Origin: an uncultured Lachnospiraceae bacterium | GTDB lineage: Bacteria; Bacillota; Clostridia; Lachnospirales; Lachnospiraceae | DNA: 52,476 nt | NCBI GenBank assembly: GCA_910585765.1 | Contig: CAJUES010000017.1 | Location: 7,560-60,035, forward strand | Direction: 5' to 3' | Shown: positions 17,014 through 25,012 of the stretch, piece after piece | Position numbering within the stretch: the stretch's first letter is position 1 | How the letters are laid out: each line of letters starts with the position of its first letter | The notes under the pieces: generated by a model | Databases searched by the model: none | Seen by the model: the letters and a program-made list of their open reading frames with translations, nothing else | Told to the model about the DNA's origin: nothing | Translations under genes and position numbers: made by a program

Positions 17014-17973
17014 TCAATCAATGGTCTCGCTTTTCACACACTCGTACATATCATTCAAAACAGCTGCCGTCTCCCTTACGTATTTTCCTACCGCAGTTTC
17101 CTCCGACATCTGCACACCGTACACGCCCGACTTGTAAATCTCATACAGCGCCTCGATCTCCCCGATCGTCGGGATGGGTCTAAGCTCCATATTTTTGAGC
17201 ACCTGTGTGGCAAGAAATACTTTTACATCGTGATACTGTGCTTTGCCAACGATATATTTCTGGTATCTGGGGATGTTCATGATCCCTATGTCCGTGGACA
17301 GATCGCCCCTGTCTACCAGTATATACTCGACAAGCGGCAGGATATTGTCAATGTCATTTACCGCATCTTTGGTTTCTATTTTGGAGATCACTTTGATGCC
17401 GTCCGCCAGAAGCGCTTTCGCCTCCCTGACATTTTCTGCAGAGCGCACAAAGGAAAGCCCCACATATTCCAGATGAAATTTATTGGCGATCCTGATAAGC
17501 TCCATATCCTTATCAAACAGAAACGGAATATCCTGATGCATGTCCCTTATATGTACCCCTTTTCCGTTGATAAGCACTCCGTCTGATCTGGAAAAAAACG
17601 TTATGCTGTCAGCATCTGCCCTCACTACCTCGAACTCATAAATACTGTCATTTGCCCACGCTGTCATGCCCGGCTTTAAGTGGCGGTAAAAATCCGAATA
17701 ATTAAAACACCTGCTCGGAATACTGAATTCTTTCCCTTTCACAAGCGTTATGCCGTTATCGGGCACATCTTTTGTACGCACCTTATTGCCCGGGAGATCC
17801 ATCAGTATTTCCGCGTCAGGCACCTGTGAGCGTATCTCGGCAATATGCTCCTCTATCTGCCCGATCGAGCCATGTGCGCCGTTGATGCGGTATATATTCC
17901 TGCCGCTGTGGATCTCCCTCAACGGCACTTCATAAAGAAGTGACGGTCCCACCGTAAGTATGAATTTTTTCAT
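17014..17973 (-). CDS. Pyruvate-kinase-like TIM-barrel protein lacking the C-terminal domain
   Basis: A 319-residue protein related to pyruvate kinase but without the allosteric C-terminal domain (true enzymes have about 470 or more). The start (FILTVGPSL, YRINGAHG), a shortened B domain, and the barrel end (ATQVLKNMELRPIPT, SEETAVGKY) all align. Conserved residues include Lys198 and Glu200 in ISKIE, Asp224 in DRGDLSTDIG and Thr256 in ATQ. Changed positions include the usual NFSHG (NGAHG here) and LLDTKGP (LMDLPGN). It keeps most metal and enolate chemistry, but may not use ADP and PEP. Its ATG overlaps the antiporter stop (ATGA) with AAAGGGGGAG upstream. A role on a C3 enolate or phospho-glycerate for this pathway is a guess. 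Confidence 0.78.
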   Translation of the reverse strand: MKKFILTVGPSLLYEVPLREIHSGRNIYRINGAHGSIGQIEEHIAEIRSQVPDAEILMDLPGNKVRTKDVPDNGITLVKGKEFSIPSRCFNYSDFYRHLKPGMTAWANDSIYEFEVVRADADSITFFSRSDGVLINGKGVHIRDMHQDIPFLFDKDMELIRIANKFHLEYVGLSFVRSAENVREAKALLADGIKVISKIETKDAVNDIDNILPLVEYILVDRGDLSTDIGIMNIPRYQKYIVGKAQYHDVKVFLATQVLKNMELRPIPTIGEIEALYEIYKSGVYGVQMSEETAVGKYVRETAAVLNDMYECVKSETID

Positions 17974-19241
17974 CCGTTCTCCCCCTTTAGATCCTCAAAG
18001 ATCGTCTCGTCTTTTTTCTGCTGTCCCCTCAGCCAGTCCCCCGCGATCAGTGACGAAAGCATTGTCGTCAGAATCAGTACTGTAAAAAACTCCGCATTGA
18101 TGATGCCGTAATTGTATGCCACCGTCGCAAGCACGATCCCCGGACCTCCCCGCGCGTTCATGGTGATCCCAAAATTCCATATCACCTTCCGTCTAAGGTC
18201 TGTTGCAAAGCGCAGCAACAGGACAGTCCCTGCCCATTCCAGTGCAAAAGCGATCGCAAAGAATATCACAAAACGGATAAATGAAAAATTGTGGAGCAGA
18301 TTGAGCTGTATGCCCACAAGCGCAAAATATATGGGAATGAAAAAGGCAAACGAAAAGTCCGTGATGCACTTTATCTTTTCTCCGGCATTTTGATCCTTAT
18401 TAACAACGGCTCTGATCATATACCCGGTCAGAAACGCGGAATACATCATGTTGATTTTCAGCGTGCTCAATGCCGCTATCGCCAGAAAGAGGCTGATGAA
18501 ACAAACCTGCATAAACGACGCATCCGCAATGTGTATATGTACTTTCTCAATCTTCCTGCCGGCAACATGCACGAGCAGAAACAGGGCGAGTGTCAGAAAG
18601 ATCACGACAAACATATTCCCCACGACAAGTTCTTCCGACAACACAATATCGATCGCCGTATTCAACAGGATCCACAGGCACAGATCCTGGAGCGTGGAAG
18701 CTGTCAGCACGATATTGGCAAAGCGGGTATTTATGATCCCCATGTCAAAAAATATCTTTGATATGACAGGAATAGAAGTGATCGCAATGCCAATGATAAA
18801 TACCAGCAAAAATGCTGCATAACTGTCCGCCGTTCCGATAAAGTGCGGCGAAAATCTTTTGACGAATGCCAGCCCCATCACCATTGGAATCACTGTAGAT
18901 CCGACAAAAAGCGATAAAAATATCCTTGCATTCGCTTTCCTTAGATCCATCTTTGTATTATATCCTGACGAGAACATCAGAAAGGAAAGACCAAGCTGAT
19001 AAAATATATTCAGTACCTTTCCTTCTTCATCATAGCTGTTAAATATCCCTTCTGCCAGACCGGGCGCCGCCGCCCCCAGAAAAGTACCGCCAAAGAGCAT
19101 GCCGCCGATTATCTCTCCGACAACTTTCGGTGCCTGCAGTTTCTCAAACAGCTTCCCGACTACAAACGCGCCTGTCAGCAGACACGTCAGTGCTGTCAGC
19201 GTCATCATAATTTCGCTGTCTGTCAATATGGCAAGTTTCAT
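17970..19241 (-). CDS. Cation:proton antiporter (CPA2 family)
   Basis: A membrane protein of about 423 residues with some twelve hydrophobic segments, of the Na+(K+)/H+ exchanger domain type. Visible family features include GEIIGGMLFGG near the N-terminus, the ITSIPVISKIFFD helix, the following DLCLWILL helix, and the late NARGGPGIVLATVAYN segment. No C-terminal TrkA/RCK domain is present; the protein ends in a short charged tail. The start at 19241 follows GGGGAG by about 10 bases; an upstream GTG at 19259 overlaps that site. It lies between the ATP sulfurylase and pyruvate-kinase-like genes with almost no spacing, so it is part of the cluster; whether it exchanges cations or moves a pathway anion is unknown. 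Confidence 0.85.
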   Translation of the reverse strand: MKLAILTDSEIMMTLTALTCLLTGAFVVGKLFEKLQAPKVVGEIIGGMLFGGTFLGAAAPGLAEGIFNSYDEEGKVLNIFYQLGLSFLMFSSGYNTKMDLRKANARIFLSLFVGSTVIPMVMGLAFVKRFSPHFIGTADSYAAFLLVFIIGIAITSIPVISKIFFDMGIINTRFANIVLTASTLQDLCLWILLNTAIDIVLSEELVVGNMFVVIFLTLALFLLVHVAGRKIEKVHIHIADASFMQVCFISLFLAIAALSTLKINMMYSAFLTGYMIRAVVNKDQNAGEKIKCITDFSFAFFIPIYFALVGIQLNLLHNFSFIRFVIFFAIAFALEWAGTVLLLRFATDLRRKVIWNFGITMNARGGPGIVLATVAYNYGIINAEFFTVLILTTMLSSLIAGDWLRGQQKKDETIFEDLKGENG

Positions 19242-19259
19242 GAAGTATTTCTCCCCCAC

Positions 19260-20318
19260 TCACTCTATAAAAATCTGTCCGCAGCCGAGGATTTCATCAA
19301 AGATTTCCCTGCGCAGCATGATCTCATTCGGGATCGCACCCTCACTGATATACCTGCGGATGATCGTGCCGCTGATCTCAATGCGGTCTGTCGCATAGTG
19401 GCTGCAATTTTTTTCAGTTACCACCATGCCGCACTTTTTGCAGTAATACGGTTCATGCATCAGCAGCAGTTTTATCCCCAGATCATGTTCTGCCGCCAGT
19501 CTCCTCGCCAGGCTATGTGCATCATAGGCTCCGTAAAAACCACCTACCCCTGCATGATCCCTTCCTATAATAAAATGCGTGCATCCCAGATTTCGCCTTA
19601 TCATTGCGTGAAATACGGCTTCCCTCGGTCCGGCATACCGCATCTGAGTTTTTAATCCTGCCATATACACAGAATTCTCAGGATAAAATTCCTTTATCAT
19701 CCTCTCATATGCGGCAGTTACCGCTTCCTGCGTAAAGTCTCCCTTTTTCTTCCAGCCGATGATCGGATTGATGAACAAGCCATCACATACATCCATGGCA
19801 GTCCTTTGAAGGTGCTCGTGCGCCCTGTGTATGGGATTGCGCGTCTGAAATCCCGCTATGGTACTCCAGCCATTGTCGGCAAATATCTTTCTCGTGACAG
19901 ACGGATCCAGGACATCTTTCAGGAGTGACCTGTCGACCAGCATCGTTTTTCCTCCAAGCCTGCGGGAATAGCGGTCCTTCTCCTTTTTTACGCCGGGATG
20001 CCTCATGTCAAGCGTGCAAAATACCCTTTCGATTTCCGCGTCGGTTATGTGGTAGCTGTCCTCCGCAGTCATATCCGCCACATGCCTTCCATGAAAATAC
20101 AGATGGATCGTCTGCCCCTCCCTCACAGACATCTCTTCCGGAATGTCAAGCGTGATCGGGATTGTGAAGACCTGCCCATCCGACAGTGTATACTTGTCAA
20201 CAACACTCCTGTGATCCGCATGGTTCATAAACCCCTGCAGCGGGTACAGAAGCCCTGTCTCTATATTGATAATGTCCTGCAGTGTCTCCTCATCGATCTC
20301 TAACCTATCAGTCATCAT
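19260..20318 (-). CDS. sat: Sulfate adenylyltransferase (ATP sulfurylase), homo-oligomeric type
   Basis: A protein of about 352 residues that would form adenosine 5'-phosphosulfate from ATP and sulfate. It carries the catalytic QTRNPIHRAHE (158-168) and the second motif GRDHAGVG, then a zinc-finger-like CKKC ... CSH near residue 300 and the C-terminal IRRYISEGAIPNE of the family. It is a little shorter than most Sat proteins because of a compact N-terminus. The chosen ATG has GGAG 6 bases upstream and overlaps the end of the APS kinase gene by 11 bases. Together they make PAPS, the donor for sulfotransferases. No sulfotransferase or PAPS reductase is visible in this window. Confidence 0.88.
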   Translation of the reverse strand: MMTDRLEIDEETLQDIINIETGLLYPLQGFMNHADHRSVVDKYTLSDGQVFTIPITLDIPEEMSVREGQTIHLYFHGRHVADMTAEDSYHITDAEIERVFCTLDMRHPGVKKEKDRYSRRLGGKTMLVDRSLLKDVLDPSVTRKIFADNGWSTIAGFQTRNPIHRAHEHLQRTAMDVCDGLFINPIIGWKKKGDFTQEAVTAAYERMIKEFYPENSVYMAGLKTQMRYAGPREAVFHAMIRRNLGCTHFIIGRDHAGVGGFYGAYDAHSLARRLAAEHDLGIKLLLMHEPYYCKKCGMVVTEKNCSHYATDRIEISGTIIRRYISEGAIPNEIMLRREIFDEILGCGQIFIE

Positions 20319-20826
20319 ACTCTTCTCCATATTTTCCCGCCACGTATCTTTTGATCATTTCAAACGATGCTTCCTCTGTCATGCTGTCCACTGCGATGCG
20401 CAGGTCGCAGCTTACCGGTTCGTCAAAACGCTGACCGAGCCCCACAATGTCCGTCTTCCCAACATGTTCTCTGTACATTCCTTTGACATCGTTCTTCATG
20501 CTGACATGAATGTCCTTGTCCAGATAGATCTCGTTGTACCCCTCTATTCTGCGCCGTGCCAGTTCCCTTAAATGCTGAAAAGGAGAGATGTTGCAGATAA
20601 TGCCGATGACACCGTTCCTGTCCAGCAGATATGCGCCCAGGATAATGCGCTTGATGTTCGCCTCCCTGTCCGCATCCGTGTAGCCGAGATCGTTCTCGAA
20701 CAGCTCTCTGACTTCATCGCCATCCAGCAGATATGTCCTGAGTCCCTTGCCTCTGTAAAAATCCTCCAGCTTTCTCCCGAGCGTGGTCTTGCCTGCCCCG
20801 GAGATGCCGATCAGCCATATTATCAT
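20308..20826 (-). CDS. cysC: Adenylylsulfate kinase (APS kinase)
   Basis: A P-loop kinase of about 172 residues that would phosphorylate APS to PAPS. Walker A is GISGAGKTT (7-15), followed by the family LLDGDEVRELFENDLG and DREANIKRI motifs, NISPFQHLRE, and DVKGMYREHVGK. The start at 20826 has AGGAGGG at good spacing; the longer frame adds eight residues without a site. Its end overlaps sat, so the two are co-translated. In Campylobacter capsule loci an APS-kinase homologue acts on a CDP-phosphoramidate, so another substrate is possible, but the sat partner makes PAPS the simplest reading. Confidence 0.87.
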   Translation of the reverse strand: MIIWLIGISGAGKTTLGRKLEDFYRGKGLRTYLLDGDEVRELFENDLGYTDADREANIKRIILGAYLLDRNGVIGIICNISPFQHLRELARRRIEGYNEIYLDKDIHVSMKNDVKGMYREHVGKTDIVGLGQRFDEPVSCDLRIAVDSMTEEASFEMIKRYVAGKYGEEYDD

Positions 20827-20863
20827 AGCTTTCCCTCCTGCCATCCTCAAAAATATCTATTTG

Positions 20864-22501
20864 TCAGTTTGCCGGAACACTGTATTTCTCAAAATATTTT
20901 TCCGCGATAAAATCTTTGATGCGCTGCCCATTCCGACCGTCGAAATCCCCTATATACCTCGCGAAGGCCTCCTCGCGCATCTCCTTTTTCACGTCCTTCC
21001 CCTCCCTGACCATATCCAGAAAATCCATGCATGCCTCCGTGCTCTGTGCCATATATAACCGGGAGGCCAGATCAGGATGGTAGAGCTCGCACGCCTGCCC
21101 GTCAAACCTGCGAAGAATGCACATCGGCTTTCTGATCGTGAGCGCCGACACCAGAATACCGCAGTTCCCATCCAGCAGCACGGCATCCGCCAGGCTGTAG
21201 GCAAGTGAATAATCCGGGGATTCGTCCCATACCATATTCGCGGAGGATCTGAAATATTCCCTGAATGCCGCCATATCTTCTTTTGTCCAGACGTGATATT
21301 TCATCAGTTCCGCAAAATATACCGGGTGAGGGCGGAAGATCAGAGCGCATTCCTGATGTTCTTCAAAATAGTGAAAGATTTTTTTCGCGTACAGGTCAAA
21401 CGTAACGTTTCCGCTATTGTAAACATGGTCTGTCGTCCACAGACAGATCCGTTTGCCTTTTAACTTTGACCACTGTGCGGGAAGCGTGCGCGGATCCTTC
21501 AGGGCATTGTATATGCCGTCAAACTTGGGATTCCCCATCTTGACGATCTTTTCGGTTTCGATGCCGCTGCCTACGATCTCCTCATACAGCAATCTGTCAA
21601 ATATATAATAATCAATGTCAACTCCTGCCTGCAAAAATCGCTCAAAATGCTGCCGGGGATCCGCGCAGGTCTTGACTAACGAAAGGGGGATCACCACTGC
21701 CATTTTATGGTTTTTCATCCACGATCCCATCCGCTTGACCGGTGCGCTGATCAGGATATCCGCGTTCTCCAGATCGCTGTTTGAAAACGCAATGATCTCA
21801 CAGCCGTCATTTTGAACCAGCGCTATCTTGTCCTCCGCCGTTCCATAATTCGGCGGCTCTATAATGACCACGCACACATGAAATCTCTTATCCAAACGAA
21901 ACGCTTGCGCCAGGGATCTGTACGCGTTCCATAGATGCACTTCCCCCTCGAAAAAAATTCTCACCTCCACCTTATCGGGTAAGATATTTTTCAGCGCCAG
22001 CCTTTTTCTGATATGGATGTCCGCCAGCCTGGTGCACACAAAATCTTTTCTGTGCGTATCAAAACAGACGGCGTCCGCTATGGCATGATACTTTTTATCA
22101 TATATGACGATGTTGATGCCTCTCTGGTTTACCGCATAATCTTTTCCGTCAATGATGATCTCCGCCGCATTTCCGTCATTCCACGGAGCACTCTTTATCT
22201 GTATCGCATGCCCGTCGATCTTTCCGCTGTACGCGACACTCTGGTCGGGTTCGCCCATCATCTCCACAGCCCTTTTCGTGCCGTTACGGATATAGAGATA
22301 ACCTCTCCAGTGTTTGTTGCTCAAATCCTTTCTGATTCCCAGCTTTCTCCATTCAGCCGCCACTTCGTCGTTCAGCTCGCATCCCAGCGTGTCCTTTACA
22401 GCCAGGATGATAATACTGTTTTTCAGGCAGCTGACCTTTTCTATATATCGATGGATGTCCGTAATGCCTCTGATCTTTGCGTAACTATTTTCATCGCTCA
22501 T
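20864..22501 (-). CDS. GT-B transferase like CDP-glycerol glycerophosphotransferases, with N-terminal ILEI/GG domain
   Basis: A 545-residue cytoplasmic two-part protein. Residues about 29-155 are an ILEI/GG domain (IIILAVKDTLGCELND ... GKDYAVNQRGINIVIYD ... AVCFDTH) like those of the two SGNH proteins of the cluster. The remainder resembles TagB/TagF-type GT-B transferases that add glycerol- or polyol-phosphate units: FDRLLYEEIV, KMGNPKFDG, IFRPHPVYFAE and the terminal-domain DYSLAYSLADAVLLDGNCGI. Its start, with GGAGG 11 bases upstream, follows the GlfT2-like gene by 23 bases. It probably builds the polymer backbone the downstream genes decorate. Donor identity is uncertain, since other phospho-sugar transferases share this fold. 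Confidence 0.72.
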   Translation of the reverse strand: MSDENSYAKIRGITDIHRYIEKVSCLKNSIIILAVKDTLGCELNDEVAAEWRKLGIRKDLSNKHWRGYLYIRNGTKRAVEMMGEPDQSVAYSGKIDGHAIQIKSAPWNDGNAAEIIIDGKDYAVNQRGINIVIYDKKYHAIADAVCFDTHRKDFVCTRLADIHIRKRLALKNILPDKVEVRIFFEGEVHLWNAYRSLAQAFRLDKRFHVCVVIIEPPNYGTAEDKIALVQNDGCEIIAFSNSDLENADILISAPVKRMGSWMKNHKMAVVIPLSLVKTCADPRQHFERFLQAGVDIDYYIFDRLLYEEIVGSGIETEKIVKMGNPKFDGIYNALKDPRTLPAQWSKLKGKRICLWTTDHVYNSGNVTFDLYAKKIFHYFEEHQECALIFRPHPVYFAELMKYHVWTKEDMAAFREYFRSSANMVWDESPDYSLAYSLADAVLLDGNCGILVSALTIRKPMCILRRFDGQACELYHPDLASRLYMAQSTEACMDFLDMVREGKDVKKEMREEAFARYIGDFDGRNGQRIKDFIAEKYFEKYSVPAN

Positions 22502-22524
22502 TCCCCGTCAAACCTCCGCTCTCA

Positions 22525-24348
22525 TCAATAGCCTAAATACTGTTTCCAAAAGTCCTCGCTCATCAGATCCGCGCTGCCGTCCCTAAACCGTTTCATGGCA
22601 CGCGAAAACGAAACGATGGACACACATGTTATCCTGATCAGCCCTCCCAATGCCTTGAAGACATCCCTCCAGCTTTTTTCCGTAATAAAGGCTTTTTTGC
22701 TCTCCTCGTCATAGTGGAGCACGCGCTTCTGCCTGTAAAAATTGACCGGGCGGCAAAGTCCCATGGAGACCGCCTGGATCTCCTTTCCTTTAGACCTCTT
22801 TGCGGGCAGCAGATACCCGTTGATCGTGAGATATCTGAGCGCTTTTGTCAGCCCCCTGTCAGACTGCTTAAAGCTGTTCATGTATTTGGGCAGGCTGAAC
22901 ACCGCGTTTTCTATCTGTTCTACCGGAACCGCGGCATATCCTGATTGCAGGATCTCTTTGTGCAGGGCTTCGCCGTCCGTCGATCTGAGGAAGTCGACTC
23001 CCTTATAAAAATCGTTTACACCCCGAAACAGCAGATCGATGTTTTTATAACGGTAATAGATCATTTCCCTGGCTGTCGTGACATACAGCCTATGCAAAAA
23101 TGAACTTAATTTATAATTCGGAAAGTGCAGGGCATTGTCATACAACAGGTTTCTGATAATGTAATAATGCAGATAGGAGGCATATTTGTTTTCAAACGGT
23201 TCATGCCATACACATATGCCATTCAGCAGGACTACATACAGCCTGTTGCGCAGCCCGTATTCCAGATCATCACCGCGTATGAACAATGGCAGCGGAAGGT
23301 TGCTGCGCGACACTACCTCCATAGGCATGCAGCAGTACCACCACGCATTGTATTCCGTGTATTCCTCTATCTCGTTCAGCAAACAGTTTTCCCCGAGGCT
23401 GAGATCGATGCCCGCCTTGTTCGACACGAGCCGCCCCGCATTCCATGATGCCCCCGCTTCCACCTGTATACTCTGCCTGTCCATGCGCAGCATCGCACCG
23501 CCGATGGACATGGCAGCGTATTCTTCCCTGCGGCACCGCAGCAGCATATATGTCCTAAACAGCGCCTCCGGCGTCACGACGACATCATCGTCCATCATCA
23601 GCACATGGGTGGCGTTGAAGCTGTCCCTGTCGTTCATTATCTCGATCAGACCTCTCGTAAAGCCCCCTGCACCGCCGACGTTCCTGTTGCCGGTGATCTT
23701 TATATCGTCAGAACCGTCCCCTGTCTCCTGCGGGAGCGTGTTGCCGTTATCAGATATGTAAACTTTTAAATGCCCATGCATGACATGGTCTTCGTTGCCT
23801 ATAATGCTCTTTCGCAGGATGTCAATGTTCCGCCTGACGTACGCCTCTCTTCTATATGTACAGATGTTTACCGCGATGTCCACAGGGCGGAGGCTTTGTT
23901 CGTCGGTCTCCGCGTCATAACTTCCCCCATAGTACACGGGATCTCCCCCGCAGGCTCGCAGCTCAAATGCCAGCATACCCTTGTATTCATGCAGGCGGTA
24001 CGGCAGCACAAACTCTTTTTTCTCCGGGGACGCCAATGTCTGCCTGTCTATGACAGACTTGCTTGCCGTGCCGCTTACAAAGCGCGTGTTCACCAGCGTG
24101 ACCTCAAAGCTCCCGCTTATGGCAAGGCGAAGACGGATGCTGCCGACCGACGTGTATTTTTTCCATTTTTCCGCTGACAGGCTATTGAAGTATGTGTCAA
24201 AGCAGCACCTTGCACCATGCTCAAACCGGAGCGCACTGCCCCCGTGCGCGTAATTTACGCTGCGCACGCCATCTTTTTCCCTGAGAAAATAAAGTTCCTC
24301 CTCCGCGCATATCCCCGGCTCGGGCAGCAACAGATTCTGTATCTTCAT
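22525..24348 (-). CDS. GlfT2-like family 2 glycosyltransferase
   Basis: A protein of about 607 residues organised like actinobacterial galactofuranosyltransferase GlfT2: an N-terminal beta-sandwich domain (to about 150), a GT-A domain and a helical C-terminal part. The GT-A domain opens with VDIAVNICTYRREAYVRRN, contains RNVGGAGGFTRGL, and has the metal-binding DDD motif at residues 253-255 in HVLMMDDDVVV. A later FIRGDDLEYGLR and CVWHEPFENKY supply the usual acid/base and metal ligands. It would extend a galactofuranose-like or other glycan from an NDP-sugar. AGGGAG lies 8 bases upstream of the chosen ATG. It is the first gene of the cluster; a UDP-galactopyranose mutase is not encoded here. 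Confidence 0.83.
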   Translation of the reverse strand: MKIQNLLLPEPGICAEEELYFLREKDGVRSVNYAHGGSALRFEHGARCCFDTYFNSLSAEKWKKYTSVGSIRLRLAISGSFEVTLVNTRFVSGTASKSVIDRQTLASPEKKEFVLPYRLHEYKGMLAFELRACGGDPVYYGGSYDAETDEQSLRPVDIAVNICTYRREAYVRRNIDILRKSIIGNEDHVMHGHLKVYISDNGNTLPQETGDGSDDIKITGNRNVGGAGGFTRGLIEIMNDRDSFNATHVLMMDDDVVVTPEALFRTYMLLRCRREEYAAMSIGGAMLRMDRQSIQVEAGASWNAGRLVSNKAGIDLSLGENCLLNEIEEYTEYNAWWYCCMPMEVVSRSNLPLPLFIRGDDLEYGLRNRLYVVLLNGICVWHEPFENKYASYLHYYIIRNLLYDNALHFPNYKLSSFLHRLYVTTAREMIYYRYKNIDLLFRGVNDFYKGVDFLRSTDGEALHKEILQSGYAAVPVEQIENAVFSLPKYMNSFKQSDRGLTKALRYLTINGYLLPAKRSKGKEIQAVSMGLCRPVNFYRQKRVLHYDEESKKAFITEKSWRDVFKALGGLIRITCVSIVSFSRAMKRFRDGSADLMSEDFWKQYLGY

Positions 24349-24399
24349 GAAATTGTCTCCCTTGTGCAGATTTTTTGAACGTTTCAATAATCCTCACTC

Positions 24400-24428
24400 A
24401 TTATAGATTGTTTTAGTTTTTTTAGCTA
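24400..24428 (-). promoter_or_regulatory. Possible promoter for the surface-glycan cluster
   Basis: A perfect TATAAT (24400-24405 on the minus strand) lies about 50 bases before the first gene of the cluster, in an AT-rich stretch. The sequence 17 bases further upstream (TAGCTA) is a poor -35 match, so the site is weak evidence or needs an activator. Confidence 0.4.
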
Positions 24429-24489
24429 TAATTTTAAGTTAATTTAGAGTTACGCATGATTTTATGCACTTTTTGTCATCTTCTATTCT

Positions 24490-24990
24490 GTGAAAAGTGC
24501 CGTTTCTCCGGGTCTTTCCACTATTATTAAATACGAATCCTGCGTCTCGATCGGGCAGGGGAACGCATCCCTGTTTGAGGACACCCCGGAATTTTACGCC
24601 ACATACCAAATGCAAAATGTGAAAAATCACAGAATTTATACAGACAAGATCCGGCTGTCTGTGGTAGAATTAAATCATATCGAACTCGCTACCGAGGAGG
24701 ATCGTCTGCACAAGATCGACCAGTGGGCGAAACTCTTTAAAATCAAAACATGGGAGGAGTTGAAGGCTATGGCTGCGACGGATCAATATATGGAATCTGC
24801 CGCTGACACGATGTATGAACTCAGCGCTGACCGCATGATCAGGGAACAGTGCCGCAGGCGTGCGGAGTACGAACTATATCAGAAATATCAGGCGGAGGAA
24901 AACGCCAGAAAAGATGCCGTCATTGCGGAACAGAGCGCTGTCATAGAAGACTTAAAACGCCAACTGGCTAAAGCCCAAAGAAAAGACTGA
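24490..24990 (+). pseudogene. C-terminal remnant of a PD-(D/E)XK (Rpn/transposase-type) nuclease
   Basis: A 166-residue open frame matching the C-terminal half of PD-(D/E)XK nuclease family transposases common in Lachnospiraceae: NASLFEDTPEFYATYQ, YTDKIRLSVVELNHIELATEED, then IDQWAKLFKIKTWEELK and a helical, coiled-coil-like charged tail (EEDLKRQLAKAQ-like end). The N-terminal nuclease core is missing; the frame begins at a GTG with no good ribosome binding site, directly against the upstream end of the glycan cluster. It is most simply a truncated relic left at a recombination junction. It lies just upstream of, and on the same strand as, a two-component system. Confidence 0.75.
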
Positions 24991-25012
24991 GAATCAAAGA
25001 AGGGAACCTATA

